Shown: piece after piece, positions 9,719 through 19,284 of the stretch
Layout of the letters: every line of letters starts with the position of its first letter
Numbering within the stretch: the stretch's first letter is position 1
Assembly (NCBI GenBank): GCA_964594125.1
Contig: CAZQLL010000008.1
Coordinates: forward strand, 62,001 to 126,000
Reading direction: 5' to 3'
DNA from: CAVRZJ01 sp964594125
GTDB lineage: Bacteria > Acidobacteriota > Thermoanaerobaculia > Thermoanaerobaculales > Thermoanaerobaculaceae
Length of the DNA stretch: 64,000 bases
Translations under genes and position numbers: made by a program
The notes under the pieces: generated by a model
Told to the model about the DNA's origin: nothing
What the model saw: the letters and a program-made list of their open reading frames with translations, nothing else
Databases searched by the model: none

Positions 9719-10891
9719 TCATCGTGGACCTCGCCCCGGAGCCTCCCAGCGCTCCTCCACCAGCTCGAGATCCAGCCACCACTTGCGCCTCGGGTCGGGC
9801 CGTCCGTAGCCGAACCAGTCGTCGGCGCGGATCGCCAGGCGGCGGGTGAGCGGAACGTTGCGCAGGCTCCAGCCCACGGCACGGTGGAAAGGCGTGAACG
9901 GCTTGTTCCACGGGCACACCTTGACGCAGGTCCCACAGCCGGACCCGAGGCGGTTGCCCACCCGCATCGACGTGCACTTCTCCACGTCGACCGGCCAGCG
10001 CTCGTACCCTCTCTCCCGCACCTTCGCGCCGTGCGAGATTGCCTGGGCGGGGCATTCCCGCGCGCACTTCCCGCACTTGGCGCAGAAGTCCTGCAGGCCG
10101 AAATCGACGGGCTTGTCGGCGGCGAGCGGCAGGTTGGTGGTCACCACCGCCGCCTTGAAGCGCGGACCCAGGAACGGGTTGAGCACCACGTCGCCCATCC
10201 GGCACATCTCGCCCAGCCCGGCCCACAGCAGGATCGGGGGAAGCACCACCTGGTAGTTGGTCACGTGGTGCGCGCGCGCCTCGTAGCCCAGCGAGCGGAT
10301 GTACTCGGCGAGCATGCAGGCGATGAACGCCGAGTGACAGTACGACATCAGGCTCATCGAGTTGCTGATCCAGTCGCGGCCGGTGAACGCCGCCGCGGTC
10401 CTGTAGTCCTGGTCGACCAGGATGGCGATCGCGTTCTCGTGGGCGAGCTCGATCGGCCGGCCGTCGCGGCGCGAGTGGGTGAACACCGAGTACGGCGGCA
10501 GCCTGCAGATTCCGACCGCATCGGCCCGCAGGAAGTAGGCGGTCTCCTTGACGTGCCGGGCCATCGCCGCCGGGTCGTCGGTGCCCGGGGCCGGCCGCGG
10601 CCGCGGCGCACCGGCCACCGAGTCGGGCGCGCCGAGCCGGTGCGCGACGTTGAACAGCGCCTCGGAGAGCGGGTACTTCTCCTGGAACCGGCCGTACTCC
10701 CGCTGGACGACGGGGCCGAAATCGCCGCGCCCGGCGCGGTGGAACCCGCCCTCCCGCTCGTCGACCCGCCGCACGGCCGCGTCGTCGATCCACGTGGTGG
10801 GACGATCCACGCGCTTCAGCCGGTGCACGGGGAACGGGTCGGGGCGTCGAGCCCGGCGGGAGCGATGCTCGGACGAGAACACCCTGGTCAC
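9719..10891 (-). CDS. Reductive-dehalogenase-like 4Fe-4S protein
   Basis: 390 residues. Two ferredoxin-type cluster motifs lie in the C-terminal third: FCAKCGKCARECP (about 268-280, CxxCxxCxxxCP) and a second set with a lone Cys near 302 followed by CGTCVKVCPW (about 315-324). The preceding segment, LLWAGLGEMCRMGDVVLNP, matches the conserved core of corrinoid-dependent reductive dehalogenases (RdhA), which normally binds cobalamin and two Fe-S clusters. It is shorter than typical RdhA and has no twin-arginine leader, and no membrane-anchor partner (RdhB) is adjacent, so it is probably cytoplasmic. The start is GTG at 10891 with GGAGG about nine bases upstream. A different corrinoid/Fe-S reductase role, related to epoxyqueuosine reductase, is the main alternative. 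Confidence 0.72.
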   Translation of the reverse strand: MTRVFSSEHRSRRARRPDPFPVHRLKRVDRPTTWIDDAAVRRVDEREGGFHRAGRGDFGPVVQREYGRFQEKYPLSEALFNVAHRLGAPDSVAGAPRPRPAPGTDDPAAMARHVKETAYFLRADAVGICRLPPYSVFTHSRRDGRPIELAHENAIAILVDQDYRTAAAFTGRDWISNSMSLMSYCHSAFIACMLAEYIRSLGYEARAHHVTNYQVVLPPILLWAGLGEMCRMGDVVLNPFLGPRFKAAVVTTNLPLAADKPVDFGLQDFCAKCGKCARECPAQAISHGAKVRERGYERWPVDVEKCTSMRVGNRLGSGCGTCVKVCPWNKPFTPFHRAVGWSLRNVPLTRRLAIRADDWFGYGRPDPRRKWWLDLELVEERWEAPGRGPR

Positions 10892-10948
10892 GGTCCACCG
10901 CCTCCAGGAGACGCAGCGGGCAGCTCGAGTACGGGCACGGCGACGCCC

Positions 10949-12283
10949 CTACTCCCCGTACACCTCGCGCTCGGCGGCGCGATAGGCGCGCTCGGTCGGC
11001 GTGATCCCGAGGCGGCGCGCCTCATTCAGGTTCTCCCACGTGCTCTCGGCGCACCGCTTGCCGACCTTCGCGAGGAGGCGCTCCAGGTTCGCCTCGCGCT
11101 GGAGGACGTACTCCTCGTACCCCGCCATCACCCCGGCGATGTTGTGCCACCAGTCGACCTGGTAGAGGATGCCGCGCCCGGCGAGCAGCTTCGCGAGCTC
11201 GATCTCCTCCTCCTGGCTCGATGCGCGCAGCACGTTGTTGGCACCGCCCATGACGAGCTTGAAGCGCAGCGAGGGGATGTTCTCCGCGGTGAGCAGTCCG
11301 CCGCCGGCCGCCGGCGAGAAGATGTCGGCCTCGACCGCGAGGATCTCCGTAGGCGTGACCACCCGCACCGGCGCGCCGGGGTGCGTGGCGACGAAGCGCT
11401 CGACCGCGGCGGCGTCGACGTCGCAGACAATCACGCTCGCGCCGTCGCCGAGGTAGGCGGCGGCGAGCGGTGCGCCGACCGCGCCCAGCCCCTGCACCGC
11501 GATCGTCCGCCCGGCCAGCAACTCCGAACCCCACAGGAAGCGCGCCGCTTGCAGCACCGCCTGGTATACGCCGTGAGCGGTCGGCGTGCCGGTCGGGCCG
11601 AGCGGCCCCTTCGGCCCGCCGACGAAGTGGAGCGAAAAGTGCTCGTTGACGACATCGGCCAGCTCCGGCGGGAAGCGCATGTCGGGTCCCGCGGTGTTGC
11701 GGGTGCGGTCGGTGGCGTAGGCGAGGAAGCCGACCTGATCGAGGTCGTCGAGGTCGACCGGCGGCATCTGCACGGTGGTCTTGCACCCGCCCATCGGGAT
11801 GCCGGCCGCGACGTTCTTGAAGCTCATCCCGCGCCCGAGGTTCATCCCGTCGACAAATACCTTGAGCTCGCCCTCACCCGGCTCGTGCCGGCGGATCCCG
11901 CCCATCACCAGCGACGAGCGCCGATTGTTGACGCCGCGGCGGTAGGAGTGGATGTGGTTGACGAAGCGGATGTCCTTCCGCTCGTGGTAGTAGCAGTCGA
12001 GGAGGAGGTGCCTGCCCTTGCGCATGAGCGTCTCGACGCGCCCGAGGTGCGCAGCCATGCCGCGCGCGGCGAACGCTGCCCGCGTCTCGCGGTCGCCGAG
12101 CCAGCGCCCGTCGCTCGGCACCAGCGTCCAGGCCGTGAACTCCGAGTTGTAGCGCGCGAAGTCGGTGTCGGCGTCCCACTCGCGCGCGGCGTACAGCGAG
12201 AACGTCCCGCGCCGCCGGTCGTGGTGGATCCTCAGACGGTTCAGTCCCTCGGCCCGCAGCACCTCGAACACGCTCGCGCTCAC
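10949..12283 (-). CDS. Glu/Leu/Phe/Val dehydrogenase family protein
   Basis: 444 residues from a GTG at 12283 that forms a GTGA overlap with the dipeptidase stop. The amino-acid dehydrogenase signature is visible as GIPMGGCKTTV near residue 163 (catalytic lysine; GGCK in place of GGGK), followed by a Rossmann domain with VQGLGAVGAPLA near 262 (GxGxxG) and the conserved MGGANNVL. These enzymes oxidatively deaminate amino acids with NAD(P)+, so it would feed peptide-derived amino acids into central metabolism. The roughly 80-residue N-terminal extension before the core is longer than in leucine dehydrogenases. Which amino acid is used is not clear. Confidence 0.8.
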   Translation of the reverse strand: MSASVFEVLRAEGLNRLRIHHDRRRGTFSLYAAREWDADTDFARYNSEFTAWTLVPSDGRWLGDRETRAAFAARGMAAHLGRVETLMRKGRHLLLDCYYHERKDIRFVNHIHSYRRGVNNRRSSLVMGGIRRHEPGEGELKVFVDGMNLGRGMSFKNVAAGIPMGGCKTTVQMPPVDLDDLDQVGFLAYATDRTRNTAGPDMRFPPELADVVNEHFSLHFVGGPKGPLGPTGTPTAHGVYQAVLQAARFLWGSELLAGRTIAVQGLGAVGAPLAAAYLGDGASVIVCDVDAAAVERFVATHPGAPVRVVTPTEILAVEADIFSPAAGGGLLTAENIPSLRFKLVMGGANNVLRASSQEEEIELAKLLAGRGILYQVDWWHNIAGVMAGYEEYVLQREANLERLLAKVGKRCAESTWENLNEARRLGITPTERAYRAAEREVYGE

Positions 12284-13308
12284 GTCGTGGCTCCTTCTCT
12301 CTGCGCGCGGCCGCGCGGCGCCTTCCACACCGCCCGGGCGAGCCGCATCCAGTTGCCGCCGAGGATCGCCTCGAGGTCCCCGTGCCGATAGCCCCGCGCC
12401 AGCAGCTTCTCGACGATCGCCTCGAGCTGCTCCGGCTCGACCATGCGCACCGCGTCCCCGTACCCGAGCCCGGGCGGAAAGGTGTGGCGCATCGTCGCGA
12501 CATACTCCGCGAGCTCCACCTGATCAAAGACGAAGTCGAGGCCGAGCGCGACGTGTTGCGGCCCGACGAGCTGGACGACGTGGTCGAGGTGGCGGACGTA
12601 GGACTCCGCCAGGTCGTCGCGGGGGCCGAGGAACGTCGCCAGACCGTTGATGCCGACGACGCCGCCGGTGGCGGCGCAAGCGCGAATAAGGTCGTCCGAG
12701 AGGTTGCGCGGGTGCGGGCGTATGGCGGCGGCGTCGGAGTGCGAGAAGATCACCGGCCGCGTGGCGATAGCCAGCACGTCGCGCACCGTGCGGTGCCCGG
12801 TGTGGCTCAGGCACACCTGCATGCCGACGCGCTCCATCTCGGCGACCACCCCGCGGCCGAAGACGGTGAGCCCGCAGTCGTCGTCCTGGCACCCGCCACC
12901 GACCCGGTTGTTGCGGTTGTAGGCGAGCAGCATCCAGCGCACGCCGAGGTCGTAGTACAGCTCGATCAGGCTCGGCTGGTCGGCGATCGCGTTGGCGCCC
13001 TCGATGTCGAAGCCGACCGCGAGGCGGCCGGTCGCCCGTGCCGCCTCGACGTCGTCGGGCGTGGCGATCAGGACGTATTCGTCGGGCCGCTCGAGCAGCC
13101 AGTGGCGCAGCGACGCAAGCGTGCGCAGGTGCTGCTCGACGCCCATGTCGCCGAAACCGACGTTGAGCATCACCGCGTCGACGCCGGCGGCGCGATAGCG
13201 CGCGAGCTGCGGCAGGAACGCGGTGTCGTGCGGCCGGTCGACCGGCATGCAGCCGTGGTTGTCCCACACCAGGCACGAGTCGAGCAGCGCGCGAGCGGTC
13301 GTGGTCAA
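12280..13308 (-). CDS. M19 membrane-dipeptidase family protein
   Basis: 342 residues. Renal-dipeptidase family motifs are in order: WDNHGC (first metal ligands), GFDIEGANAI (bridging Glu), CLSHTGHRT (two His ligands) and a late Asp in LDFVFDQ. M19 enzymes cleave dipeptides and are known for accepting a D-residue at the C-terminal position. The start is TTG at 13308, chosen because GGAGGTGA sits just upstream and the TTGA overlap with the symporter stop matches the style of the neighbouring junctions. The same GGAGG region encodes the end of the symporter. No signal peptide is seen. Confidence 0.85.
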   Translation of the reverse strand: MTTTARALLDSCLVWDNHGCMPVDRPHDTAFLPQLARYRAAGVDAVMLNVGFGDMGVEQHLRTLASLRHWLLERPDEYVLIATPDDVEAARATGRLAVGFDIEGANAIADQPSLIELYYDLGVRWMLLAYNRNNRVGGGCQDDDCGLTVFGRGVVAEMERVGMQVCLSHTGHRTVRDVLAIATRPVIFSHSDAAAIRPHPRNLSDDLIRACAATGGVVGINGLATFLGPRDDLAESYVRHLDHVVQLVGPQHVALGLDFVFDQVELAEYVATMRHTFPPGLGYGDAVRMVEPEQLEAIVEKLLARGYRHGDLEAILGGNWMRLARAVWKAPRGRAQREGATT

Positions 13309-14738
13309 GGCGTCACCTCCGTCGCGCCCGCGGCGGCGAGCCGGCCGCGCTCGCGCCGCTCGATCGCCCGCACGATCGCCCGCTGCCGCCGCCGGGTGAT
13401 CGGGAAGCGCCAGATCAGCGCCGCGGCGACGAAGTAGGAGAGCGCCGGCAGCACCGAGTAGGCGAGCATCAGGCCGCGCATGCCGCTCGGTGTCTGAACG
13501 GTGGCGCGCGCGTCGAACCCGAACGCTCCGGCGATCGCGAGGCCGATCGCCGCGCCGATGCCGATGTTGATCTTCGAGATCATCCCGTAGAGGGCGAAGT
13601 AGGCGCCGCCGTTGTCGGCGCCGAACCGCCACCGCCCGTAATCGACGATGTCGGCCAGCACCGCCGGGCCGGCCACCGGCTCGACCACCACCAGCGCGTT
13701 GAGGGCGAGCAGCGTCGCGGTCACCCACACCGCCGCCAGCGGCCCGGGGCGGATCAGCAGGTAGCACAGCACCGCGACACCGGCACCGGCGTACCCGGCT
13801 GCCCACACCTGCTGCTTGCCGAACCGCCGGCACAGCGCGCCCCACACCGGGGTCGCCAGGATCGCCACCGGCAGACTGATCACGAGCAGTGCCGAGAGCT
13901 TCGAGCCGAGCCCGAGGTAGCCGTCGATGTAGAAGAACACCAGCCCCCAACCCATCCCACCGCCGAGCCCGCCAATCGCGAACATCGCGAGGTAGAGCAG
14001 CAGCGGGCGGTTGCGCGTCACGGCGCGGAGCGCCCCGGCCAGCGGGTTCGCCGCCCGCCGCGCCGGCGCGGCCCCGTTCGGCACCACGAGCGCCGCCGCC
14101 ACGGCGGTCGCCGGCAGTGCCACGGCGGCGAACACCGCCGCCCAGCGCAGCGTCTCGGGAGTGAACTCGCTCGAGCCGAGGAACCATCCCGCGACCATCG
14201 GCATGCCGAAGAACGCCCCCATGCCGAGGTAGGTGCCGAGCGCGCGCCAGCTCGCGAGGCGCGTGCGCTCGCCGTAGTCGCCGGACAGCTCCGCCATCCA
14301 GGCGGCGTACGGCACTGCCGACATCGACCAGCCGATGTCGGCGAGCAGGAACCAGCCGAGGAAAGACAGGGTGGTCACCGCGCCGACCGGGACGTAGAGG
14401 AACCAGCAGGCGACCACGGCGACCACGGCGCCGGCGAGCAGCCACGGCTTGCGGGTGCCGCGGCGGGCGCGCCAGGCGTCCGAGAGGAACCCGATCACCG
14501 GGTCGGAGAACCCGTTGAAGACGCGGGCGATCATCAGCACCAGCGCGATCTGCTCGAGCGACAGGCCGAAGTGCTTGGCGTAGATCCCCTGGAGCACCGA
14601 GATCGCCGGCCCCATGAGGAACGCCTGCGCGAACGCCGGGGCGGCGTAGGCGGCCAGCACCAGCCGGCCGAGCTTCGCGGGCGCGGGCGTCGCCGTCGCC
14701 GGAGTCGGTGTGGGTGGGGCGGTGGGTGTCTCGCTCAT
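13305..14738 (-). CDS. GPH/MelB-type sodium- or proton-coupled symporter (MFS fold)
   Basis: 477 residues, strongly hydrophobic, with about 12 membrane segments. The N-terminal half contains ARVFNGFSDPVIGFLSD, the conserved helix-2/loop region of the glycoside-pentoside-hexuronide:cation symporter family, followed by RRGTRKPW. It should import or export a small solute at the inner membrane. In this operon that could be a di/tripeptide or an amino-acid derivative, although characterised family members mostly carry sugars. The ATG at 14738 is preferred over an in-frame GTG at 14744 because GAGGTG lies immediately upstream of the ATG. A proline/threonine-rich cytoplasmic N-terminal tail of about 20 residues precedes the first helix. 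Confidence 0.85.
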   Translation of the reverse strand: MSETPTAPPTPTPATATPAPAKLGRLVLAAYAAPAFAQAFLMGPAISVLQGIYAKHFGLSLEQIALVLMIARVFNGFSDPVIGFLSDAWRARRGTRKPWLLAGAVVAVVACWFLYVPVGAVTTLSFLGWFLLADIGWSMSAVPYAAWMAELSGDYGERTRLASWRALGTYLGMGAFFGMPMVAGWFLGSSEFTPETLRWAAVFAAVALPATAVAAALVVPNGAAPARRAANPLAGALRAVTRNRPLLLYLAMFAIGGLGGGMGWGLVFFYIDGYLGLGSKLSALLVISLPVAILATPVWGALCRRFGKQQVWAAGYAGAGVAVLCYLLIRPGPLAAVWVTATLLALNALVVVEPVAGPAVLADIVDYGRWRFGADNGGAYFALYGMISKINIGIGAAIGLAIAGAFGFDARATVQTPSGMRGLMLAYSVLPALSYFVAAALIWRFPITRRRQRAIVRAIERRERGRLAAAGATEVTP

Positions 14739-14745
14739 CGGCACC

Positions 14746-16773
14746 TCATGGCTGCAGTCCGAGCGCGGCGGCGAGGAACGCGAGCTGCTCCGCGTGCTGG
14801 CGCTCCCGGGCGGCCGCGCCGACCGTCCGGTGCCCGGAGCTCGGGCGCACCCGAACGAGCACCGGCCGCCCCGATGACGAGGCCGCCTGCAGGCGCGCCG
14901 CGAGCTTGCGCCCGTGCCACGGCGGGCAGCGCGGGTCGGCCGCGGAGCAGTCGAGCAGCATCGCCGGGTAGGCTACGCCCTCGCGCACGTTGTGGTACGG
15001 CGACCACGCGCACAGCAGCGGCGCCATCGCCGGGTCGCGGGGATCGCCGTCCTCGACGCTCGCGACCATCAGCGACACCGGATCGCGCTCCAGCGCGAGC
15101 TGGTCGGTGAGCGGGAGCTGGGCGACGACCGCGCCGTAGAGCTCCGGCCGCTGCACCGCCGCTGCCGCCGCGACCTGGGCGCCGCTCGAGACGCCGTGCA
15201 CACCCAGCCGCGCCGGCGTCGCGGCGCCGCGCGATACGAGGTCCTCCGCGACGGCGTGGAGGTCGTCGAACGCCCGCTGCCTCCTGTCGCGCCGCCCGCC
15301 GCGCCACCAGTCGAGGCCGAGCTCGCCGCCGCCGCGCACGTGCGCGATCACCAGCGCGCCGCCCGCTGCCACCCAGGCGGCGAGCGGCGGCGACGGCCAC
15401 GCCGGCAGGAGCGCGACGTTGAAGCCGCCGAACACCGAGATCACGGTCGGCAGCGGCGCGGCGGCGCGAATGTCGCGCCGGCGCACGACGCGGTACGGGA
15501 CGCGCGTGCCGTCGGCCGAGACCGCGCTGCGGTCCTCAGCCACGGCGTCGAGGCGGACGGCGGGAGCGGTCAGCGGTGAGCAGGTGCGGCGCGCGAGGTC
15601 GGCGCGGTACAGGGCCGGCGCACTCGTCAGGGACGAGAACACGAACACCACCTCGTCGCCGGCCCCGACCGCGACGCACTCCATGAACGCGATCGCGACG
15701 GCCGCGGCGCTCACGGTCGAGACCGCGCCCCGCCCGGGAAGCGGGATCTCGCCTTCGACCGCGCCTCCCGCCGTGAGCACGCGCAGCCGCGCGTAGGTGT
15801 CCACGAGCTCGACCAGCAGCAGCCGCTCGCCGACCGCGACCAGCGACGCGAGCACGCCGTCGCCCTCGGGAAGCACCTCGCGCCAGGTGCCGCGATCGCG
15901 GGGCGTCGCGAGCGGGATCGCGACCACGCGGCCGCGCGGCGCACCGTCGTCGGTGATCGCGACGAAGCGGTCGCCCGCGACGACGCCGCGGAACGAGGCG
16001 TTCATGCCGGCGAGGAAGGGCCGCCAGGCGCCCGCGCCGACGTCGAGGATCGCCTCGGGGCGCGGCGCGAGGTGGTCGGCGACGGCCAGCACCCAGCGGC
16101 CGCCGCCGGTGGCGACCGGCCAGGCCAGCGGGTGACCGAGCGCCACCGGCTCGGGCCGGGTCGGTGGCGGGTCGCCGAGCGTGTGGCGGTAGATGGCGCT
16201 GCCGCTGCCCGCGCCAGCGGACGGGTCGGCGCGAAAGCAGAAGGTTCGGCCGTCGGCGAGCCATGCCGGCGCGCCGCCGCGCCCCGGCGGCATGTTGGCG
16301 GCGATCACCGCTCCCGTGGCGACGTCCACCACAGTGAGGCTCTCCTCGCCGGCGCCGCCGTCGGCGCAGGCGAATGCCAGCGCCCGGCCGTCGGGCGACG
16401 GGCTCAGCCAGGAGAACAGGGCCGGGCCGGCGCTTGGATCGACCGCGACGCGTCCCGGACCCGCGGGCGTCGCCGCGACCTCGATCACCTCGCCGCCGCC
16501 GTCCGCCGCGGCGCGAACGCGGAACCAGCGGCCGCCGCCGTGGCGCGGCGCCGCCACCTCGTGCGCCGGCGCGACCTGGGCCAGAAGCGCCGCGTGCGCG
16601 GCGAACCCCGGCAGCGCCGCGAGGTAGTCCGCCGCGAGCCGGTCCTGCTCCGCCTGCCAGGCGAGCGCGGCCGCGCTGTCCTCCTCGAGCCAGGCGTACG
16701 GGTCGGCGACGGTGACGCCGCCGAACGTCCGCTCGACCGGCGCCGGCGGGGCGGGCGGGTACTCCAGCCTCAT
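14746..16773 (-). CDS. S9A prolyl oligopeptidase family serine peptidase
   Basis: 675 residues. The N-terminus has the family entry motif (YPPAPP then VADPYAWLE), followed by a seven-bladed propeller and an alpha/beta hydrolase domain. The catalytic triad is visible: GVSSGAQ (Ser about 530), LDCSAADPRCPP (Asp about 609) and SSGHRT (His about 647). The family cleaves after proline in short peptides. The GGSVYGGE-type segment is replaced by SVFGGFN, still acceptable for an oxyanion region. Start choice is uncertain: ATG at 16773 is given, but an in-frame GTG at 16800 would form a GTGA overlap with the preceding hydrolase stop, like several other junctions here, and would add nine residues. No signal peptide is seen from either start. 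Confidence 0.9.
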   Translation of the reverse strand: MRLEYPPAPPAPVERTFGGVTVADPYAWLEEDSAAALAWQAEQDRLAADYLAALPGFAAHAALLAQVAPAHEVAAPRHGGGRWFRVRAAADGGGEVIEVAATPAGPGRVAVDPSAGPALFSWLSPSPDGRALAFACADGGAGEESLTVVDVATGAVIAANMPPGRGGAPAWLADGRTFCFRADPSAGAGSGSAIYRHTLGDPPPTRPEPVALGHPLAWPVATGGGRWVLAVADHLAPRPEAILDVGAGAWRPFLAGMNASFRGVVAGDRFVAITDDGAPRGRVVAIPLATPRDRGTWREVLPEGDGVLASLVAVGERLLLVELVDTYARLRVLTAGGAVEGEIPLPGRGAVSTVSAAAVAIAFMECVAVGAGDEVVFVFSSLTSAPALYRADLARRTCSPLTAPAVRLDAVAEDRSAVSADGTRVPYRVVRRRDIRAAAPLPTVISVFGGFNVALLPAWPSPPLAAWVAAGGALVIAHVRGGGELGLDWWRGGRRDRRQRAFDDLHAVAEDLVSRGAATPARLGVHGVSSGAQVAAAAAVQRPELYGAVVAQLPLTDQLALERDPVSLMVASVEDGDPRDPAMAPLLCAWSPYHNVREGVAYPAMLLDCSAADPRCPPWHGRKLAARLQAASSSGRPVLVRVRPSSGHRTVGAAARERQHAEQLAFLAAALGLQP

Positions 16774-16796
16774 CGCGTGCCGTCCGCCATCGCCGC

Positions 16797-17567
16797 TCAC
16801 GTCGCCGCGTCGAGGAACGCGCGCACCGCCGGTACCACGGCCTCCGGATCCATGCACATGCCGTGGTCGCGATCCGGGATCTCGCGAACGACCCAGCCGA
16901 GCGCCTCGAGCTCGGGGCGGTGGGCGCGGATTCGCGACGCGATCGGGATTTCGACACCGCCGGCGTCGGAGTCGCCGCGCGCCCCGGCGATCGCCAGGCG
17001 CGGGCAGGTGAGGCGGGCGAGCGCCGCGCGCTCAGGCCACCCCTGCACGCTCTCGGCGTACGTCACCCACTGCGCGTACTGCGCCCGGTCGCGCAGCACC
17101 GCCAGCGCGTACGAGGGCGGGTCCGCGACGTTGCGCCGCGCGCCCTCGAGCAGCTCGGCGTACGGTCCGCCGAGCGGCGGCCAGCCGCTGCACACGAGCG
17201 CGGTGAGGCGGTCGGTGCGGGCGGCGAGCTGGAGGCCGACGCCGCCGCCCCAGGAGTGCGCCCAGTACGCGAAGCGGTCGAACCCGGCGAGGTCGGCGGC
17301 ACGCAGCAGGTCGGCGCAGACACGGTCGGCGGTGAGCTCGCCGGGCGGGATCGAGCCCGAGCGGCCGATCGACGGGTAGTCGACGAGCAGCACGCGGTAA
17401 CGGTCGGCGAGGCGGTCGAGGTAGCCGCGCAGCACTGCGGCGCCGGTCTCGCCAAAGATCTCGGCCTGCGACGCCATCAGCGGGAAGCCGAGCAGCAGCG
17501 GCACACCGTGGCCGTGCACGGCGACGTGGATCGCGTCGGGCGGGATCGAGCGGGGGTCAGGCAGCAT
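16797..17567 (-). CDS. Alpha/beta hydrolase
   Basis: 256 residues. The nucleophile elbow is AHSWGGG (Ser about 104), with HGHGVPLLLGFP as the oxyanion-loop region and a late IPDRDHGM with the probable catalytic His near 235. The acid residue is not obvious. The size and fold resemble proline-iminopeptidase-like and carboxylesterase hydrolases. It overlaps the end of the DUF885 gene by 11 bp (ATG at 17567), so both are probably on one mRNA. The substrate is unknown; peptide or ester cleavage fits the neighbourhood. Confidence 0.78.
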   Translation of the reverse strand: MLPDPRSIPPDAIHVAVHGHGVPLLLGFPLMASQAEIFGETGAAVLRGYLDRLADRYRVLLVDYPSIGRSGSIPPGELTADRVCADLLRAADLAGFDRFAYWAHSWGGGVGLQLAARTDRLTALVCSGWPPLGGPYAELLEGARRNVADPPSYALAVLRDRAQYAQWVTYAESVQGWPERAALARLTCPRLAIAGARGDSDAGGVEIPIASRIRAHRPELEALGWVVREIPDRDHGMCMDPEAVVPAVRAFLDAAT

Positions 17568-19284
17568 CGGGCGCCTCGTGCATCGTCGCCGCCGCGGCCG
17601 TCGCGGCGATCCAGTCGTCGACCAGGTCGGCCAGCACCGGCAGCGTCACCGGCCCGGCGCTCATCAGCGTGTCGTGGAACTCGCGCAGGCGGAAGCGCTC
17701 GCCGAGACGCTGCTCGGCGCGCCGGCGGAGGTCGCGGAACGCCAGGTTGCCGACCTGGTAGACGAGCGCCTGCGCCGGCCAGCAGATGTAACGGTCCACC
17801 TCCGCCGCGATGGTGACGTCGGGCAGAGCCAGGTGCGAGCGCATCGTCGCGATCGCCCGCTCACGGTTCCAGCCGTGGCGGTGGATGCCGGTGTCGACCA
17901 CCAGCCGCACCGCCCGCCAGAGCTCCGACTCGAGACGCCCGTAGTGATCGTGCGGCGTACGGTACACACCGAGCTCGGTGCCCAGCCCCTCGCAGTACAG
18001 CGCCCACCCCTCGATGCAGGCGCTGTGCCGCATGCCGCCGTGGCGGCGGAACGCCGGCAGGTGCGCGGCCTCCTGCATCAGGCCGAAGTGCATCAGGTGC
18101 CCCGGCCACGCCTCGTGCAGCGCCACCGGCACCCACAGGTACGACGGGAACCGCTCCTGGAGCGGGGTCACCCAGTGGATTCCCGCCGCCGAGCGGTCCG
18201 CGGGGCTCGGCTGCGCGTACGCCGGCGGCATGCGCTCGGCGATCGCCGCGGGCATCGTCTCGATCCCGTAGGTGATGCGCGGGAGGCGTCCGAAGAACGC
18301 CGGCAGGCGCGCGTCGATGCGCTTCGAGAGCACCTCGATGCGCTCCCGCAGCGCCTCCGCCGAGGGGGCGAGGAACTCCGCGCCCGCGAGGCGGCGGCGG
18401 TAGCCGGCCACGTCGCCAGGGTGGCCGGCGTCGGCCGCGACCGCGGCGATCTCGGCCTCCAGCCGCTCGATCTCGGCCACGCCGAGCGCGTGGATCGCCT
18501 CCGGCCCGTCCCCGGTCGTCGTGAGGCTGCGCACGAGCGCGGCGTACAGCTCGCGCCCGCCGGGGACGTCGGAGCACGCGACGGTGTCGCGCGCGCCCAC
18601 CGCGAGCGGTCCGGAGACAAACGCCGCGAACCGCACGAACGCCGGCTCCAGCTCCGCTCGCGCGAGCGCGGCGGCGCGCTCCCGCGCCCGCCGCAGCGCC
18701 TCGGAGGCGGCCGCCGCCGAGCGCACGAACGGCCCCAGCCACGCCTGCCGCTCGACCGGTCCGGCCACCACGGCGCGGCAGGAGCCCGCCGCGCAGTCGA
18801 GGACGATCCGCGGGTAGCGGGTGCCATCGCGGTGGCCGGCGGTCAGGGCGTCGGTCAGATCGGCGAGGTACGCGGGCAGCGTCGCCAGGCGTTCGACGTA
18901 GAGCCCCGCGGACGCGGCGTCGTCGACGGACGAGGTGTTGGCGAAGTGCACCGCCGACATCGCCGGCCCATTGGGGAACAGCGAGGGCCGCAGGTGCGCG
19001 CGCACCTCGTGCAGCGCCCGCATCGTCTCGAGCTCGTGGCGCAGCAGGGCGGCGGTCGCCCGCTCCTGCGCCGGCAGGCCGCTGGTGTCGATGGCGGCGA
19101 GATCGCCGAGCAGCACACCGGCATGGCGGTAGCGGCGGTTGTGGTCGGCCTCCGACTCGCGGAACAGCACGGCATCGGCGGTTGGCTCGCCCGCCAGGAC
19201 GGCGGTCAGCGGACGCTCGAAGCACTCGAAACGCCAGTACCGCTCGGCGAGGTCGGCGAGCGCCGCGGCGGCGGTCGCGCTCAC
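17557..19284 (-). CDS. DUF885 family putative metallo-hydrolase
   Basis: 575 residues. The family signature is ALHEAWPGHLMHF near residue 390, an HExxxGH arrangement likely to bind zinc, followed by CIEGWALYCEGLG, which supplies a downstream Glu as in gluzincins. The protein is largely helical. Family members are annotated as uncharacterised peptidases, and some are secreted; this copy has no signal peptide. It starts at a GTG (19284) in a GTGA overlap with the preceding alpha/beta hydrolase. The peptidase-rich operon supports a peptidase role, which remains unproven for the family. Confidence 0.8.
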   Translation of the reverse strand: MSATAAAALADLAERYWRFECFERPLTAVLAGEPTADAVLFRESEADHNRRYRHAGVLLGDLAAIDTSGLPAQERATAALLRHELETMRALHEVRAHLRPSLFPNGPAMSAVHFANTSSVDDAASAGLYVERLATLPAYLADLTDALTAGHRDGTRYPRIVLDCAAGSCRAVVAGPVERQAWLGPFVRSAAAASEALRRARERAAALARAELEPAFVRFAAFVSGPLAVGARDTVACSDVPGGRELYAALVRSLTTTGDGPEAIHALGVAEIERLEAEIAAVAADAGHPGDVAGYRRRLAGAEFLAPSAEALRERIEVLSKRIDARLPAFFGRLPRITYGIETMPAAIAERMPPAYAQPSPADRSAAGIHWVTPLQERFPSYLWVPVALHEAWPGHLMHFGLMQEAAHLPAFRRHGGMRHSACIEGWALYCEGLGTELGVYRTPHDHYGRLESELWRAVRLVVDTGIHRHGWNRERAIATMRSHLALPDVTIAAEVDRYICWPAQALVYQVGNLAFRDLRRRAEQRLGERFRLREFHDTLMSAGPVTLPVLADLVDDWIAATAAAATMHEAPDAA

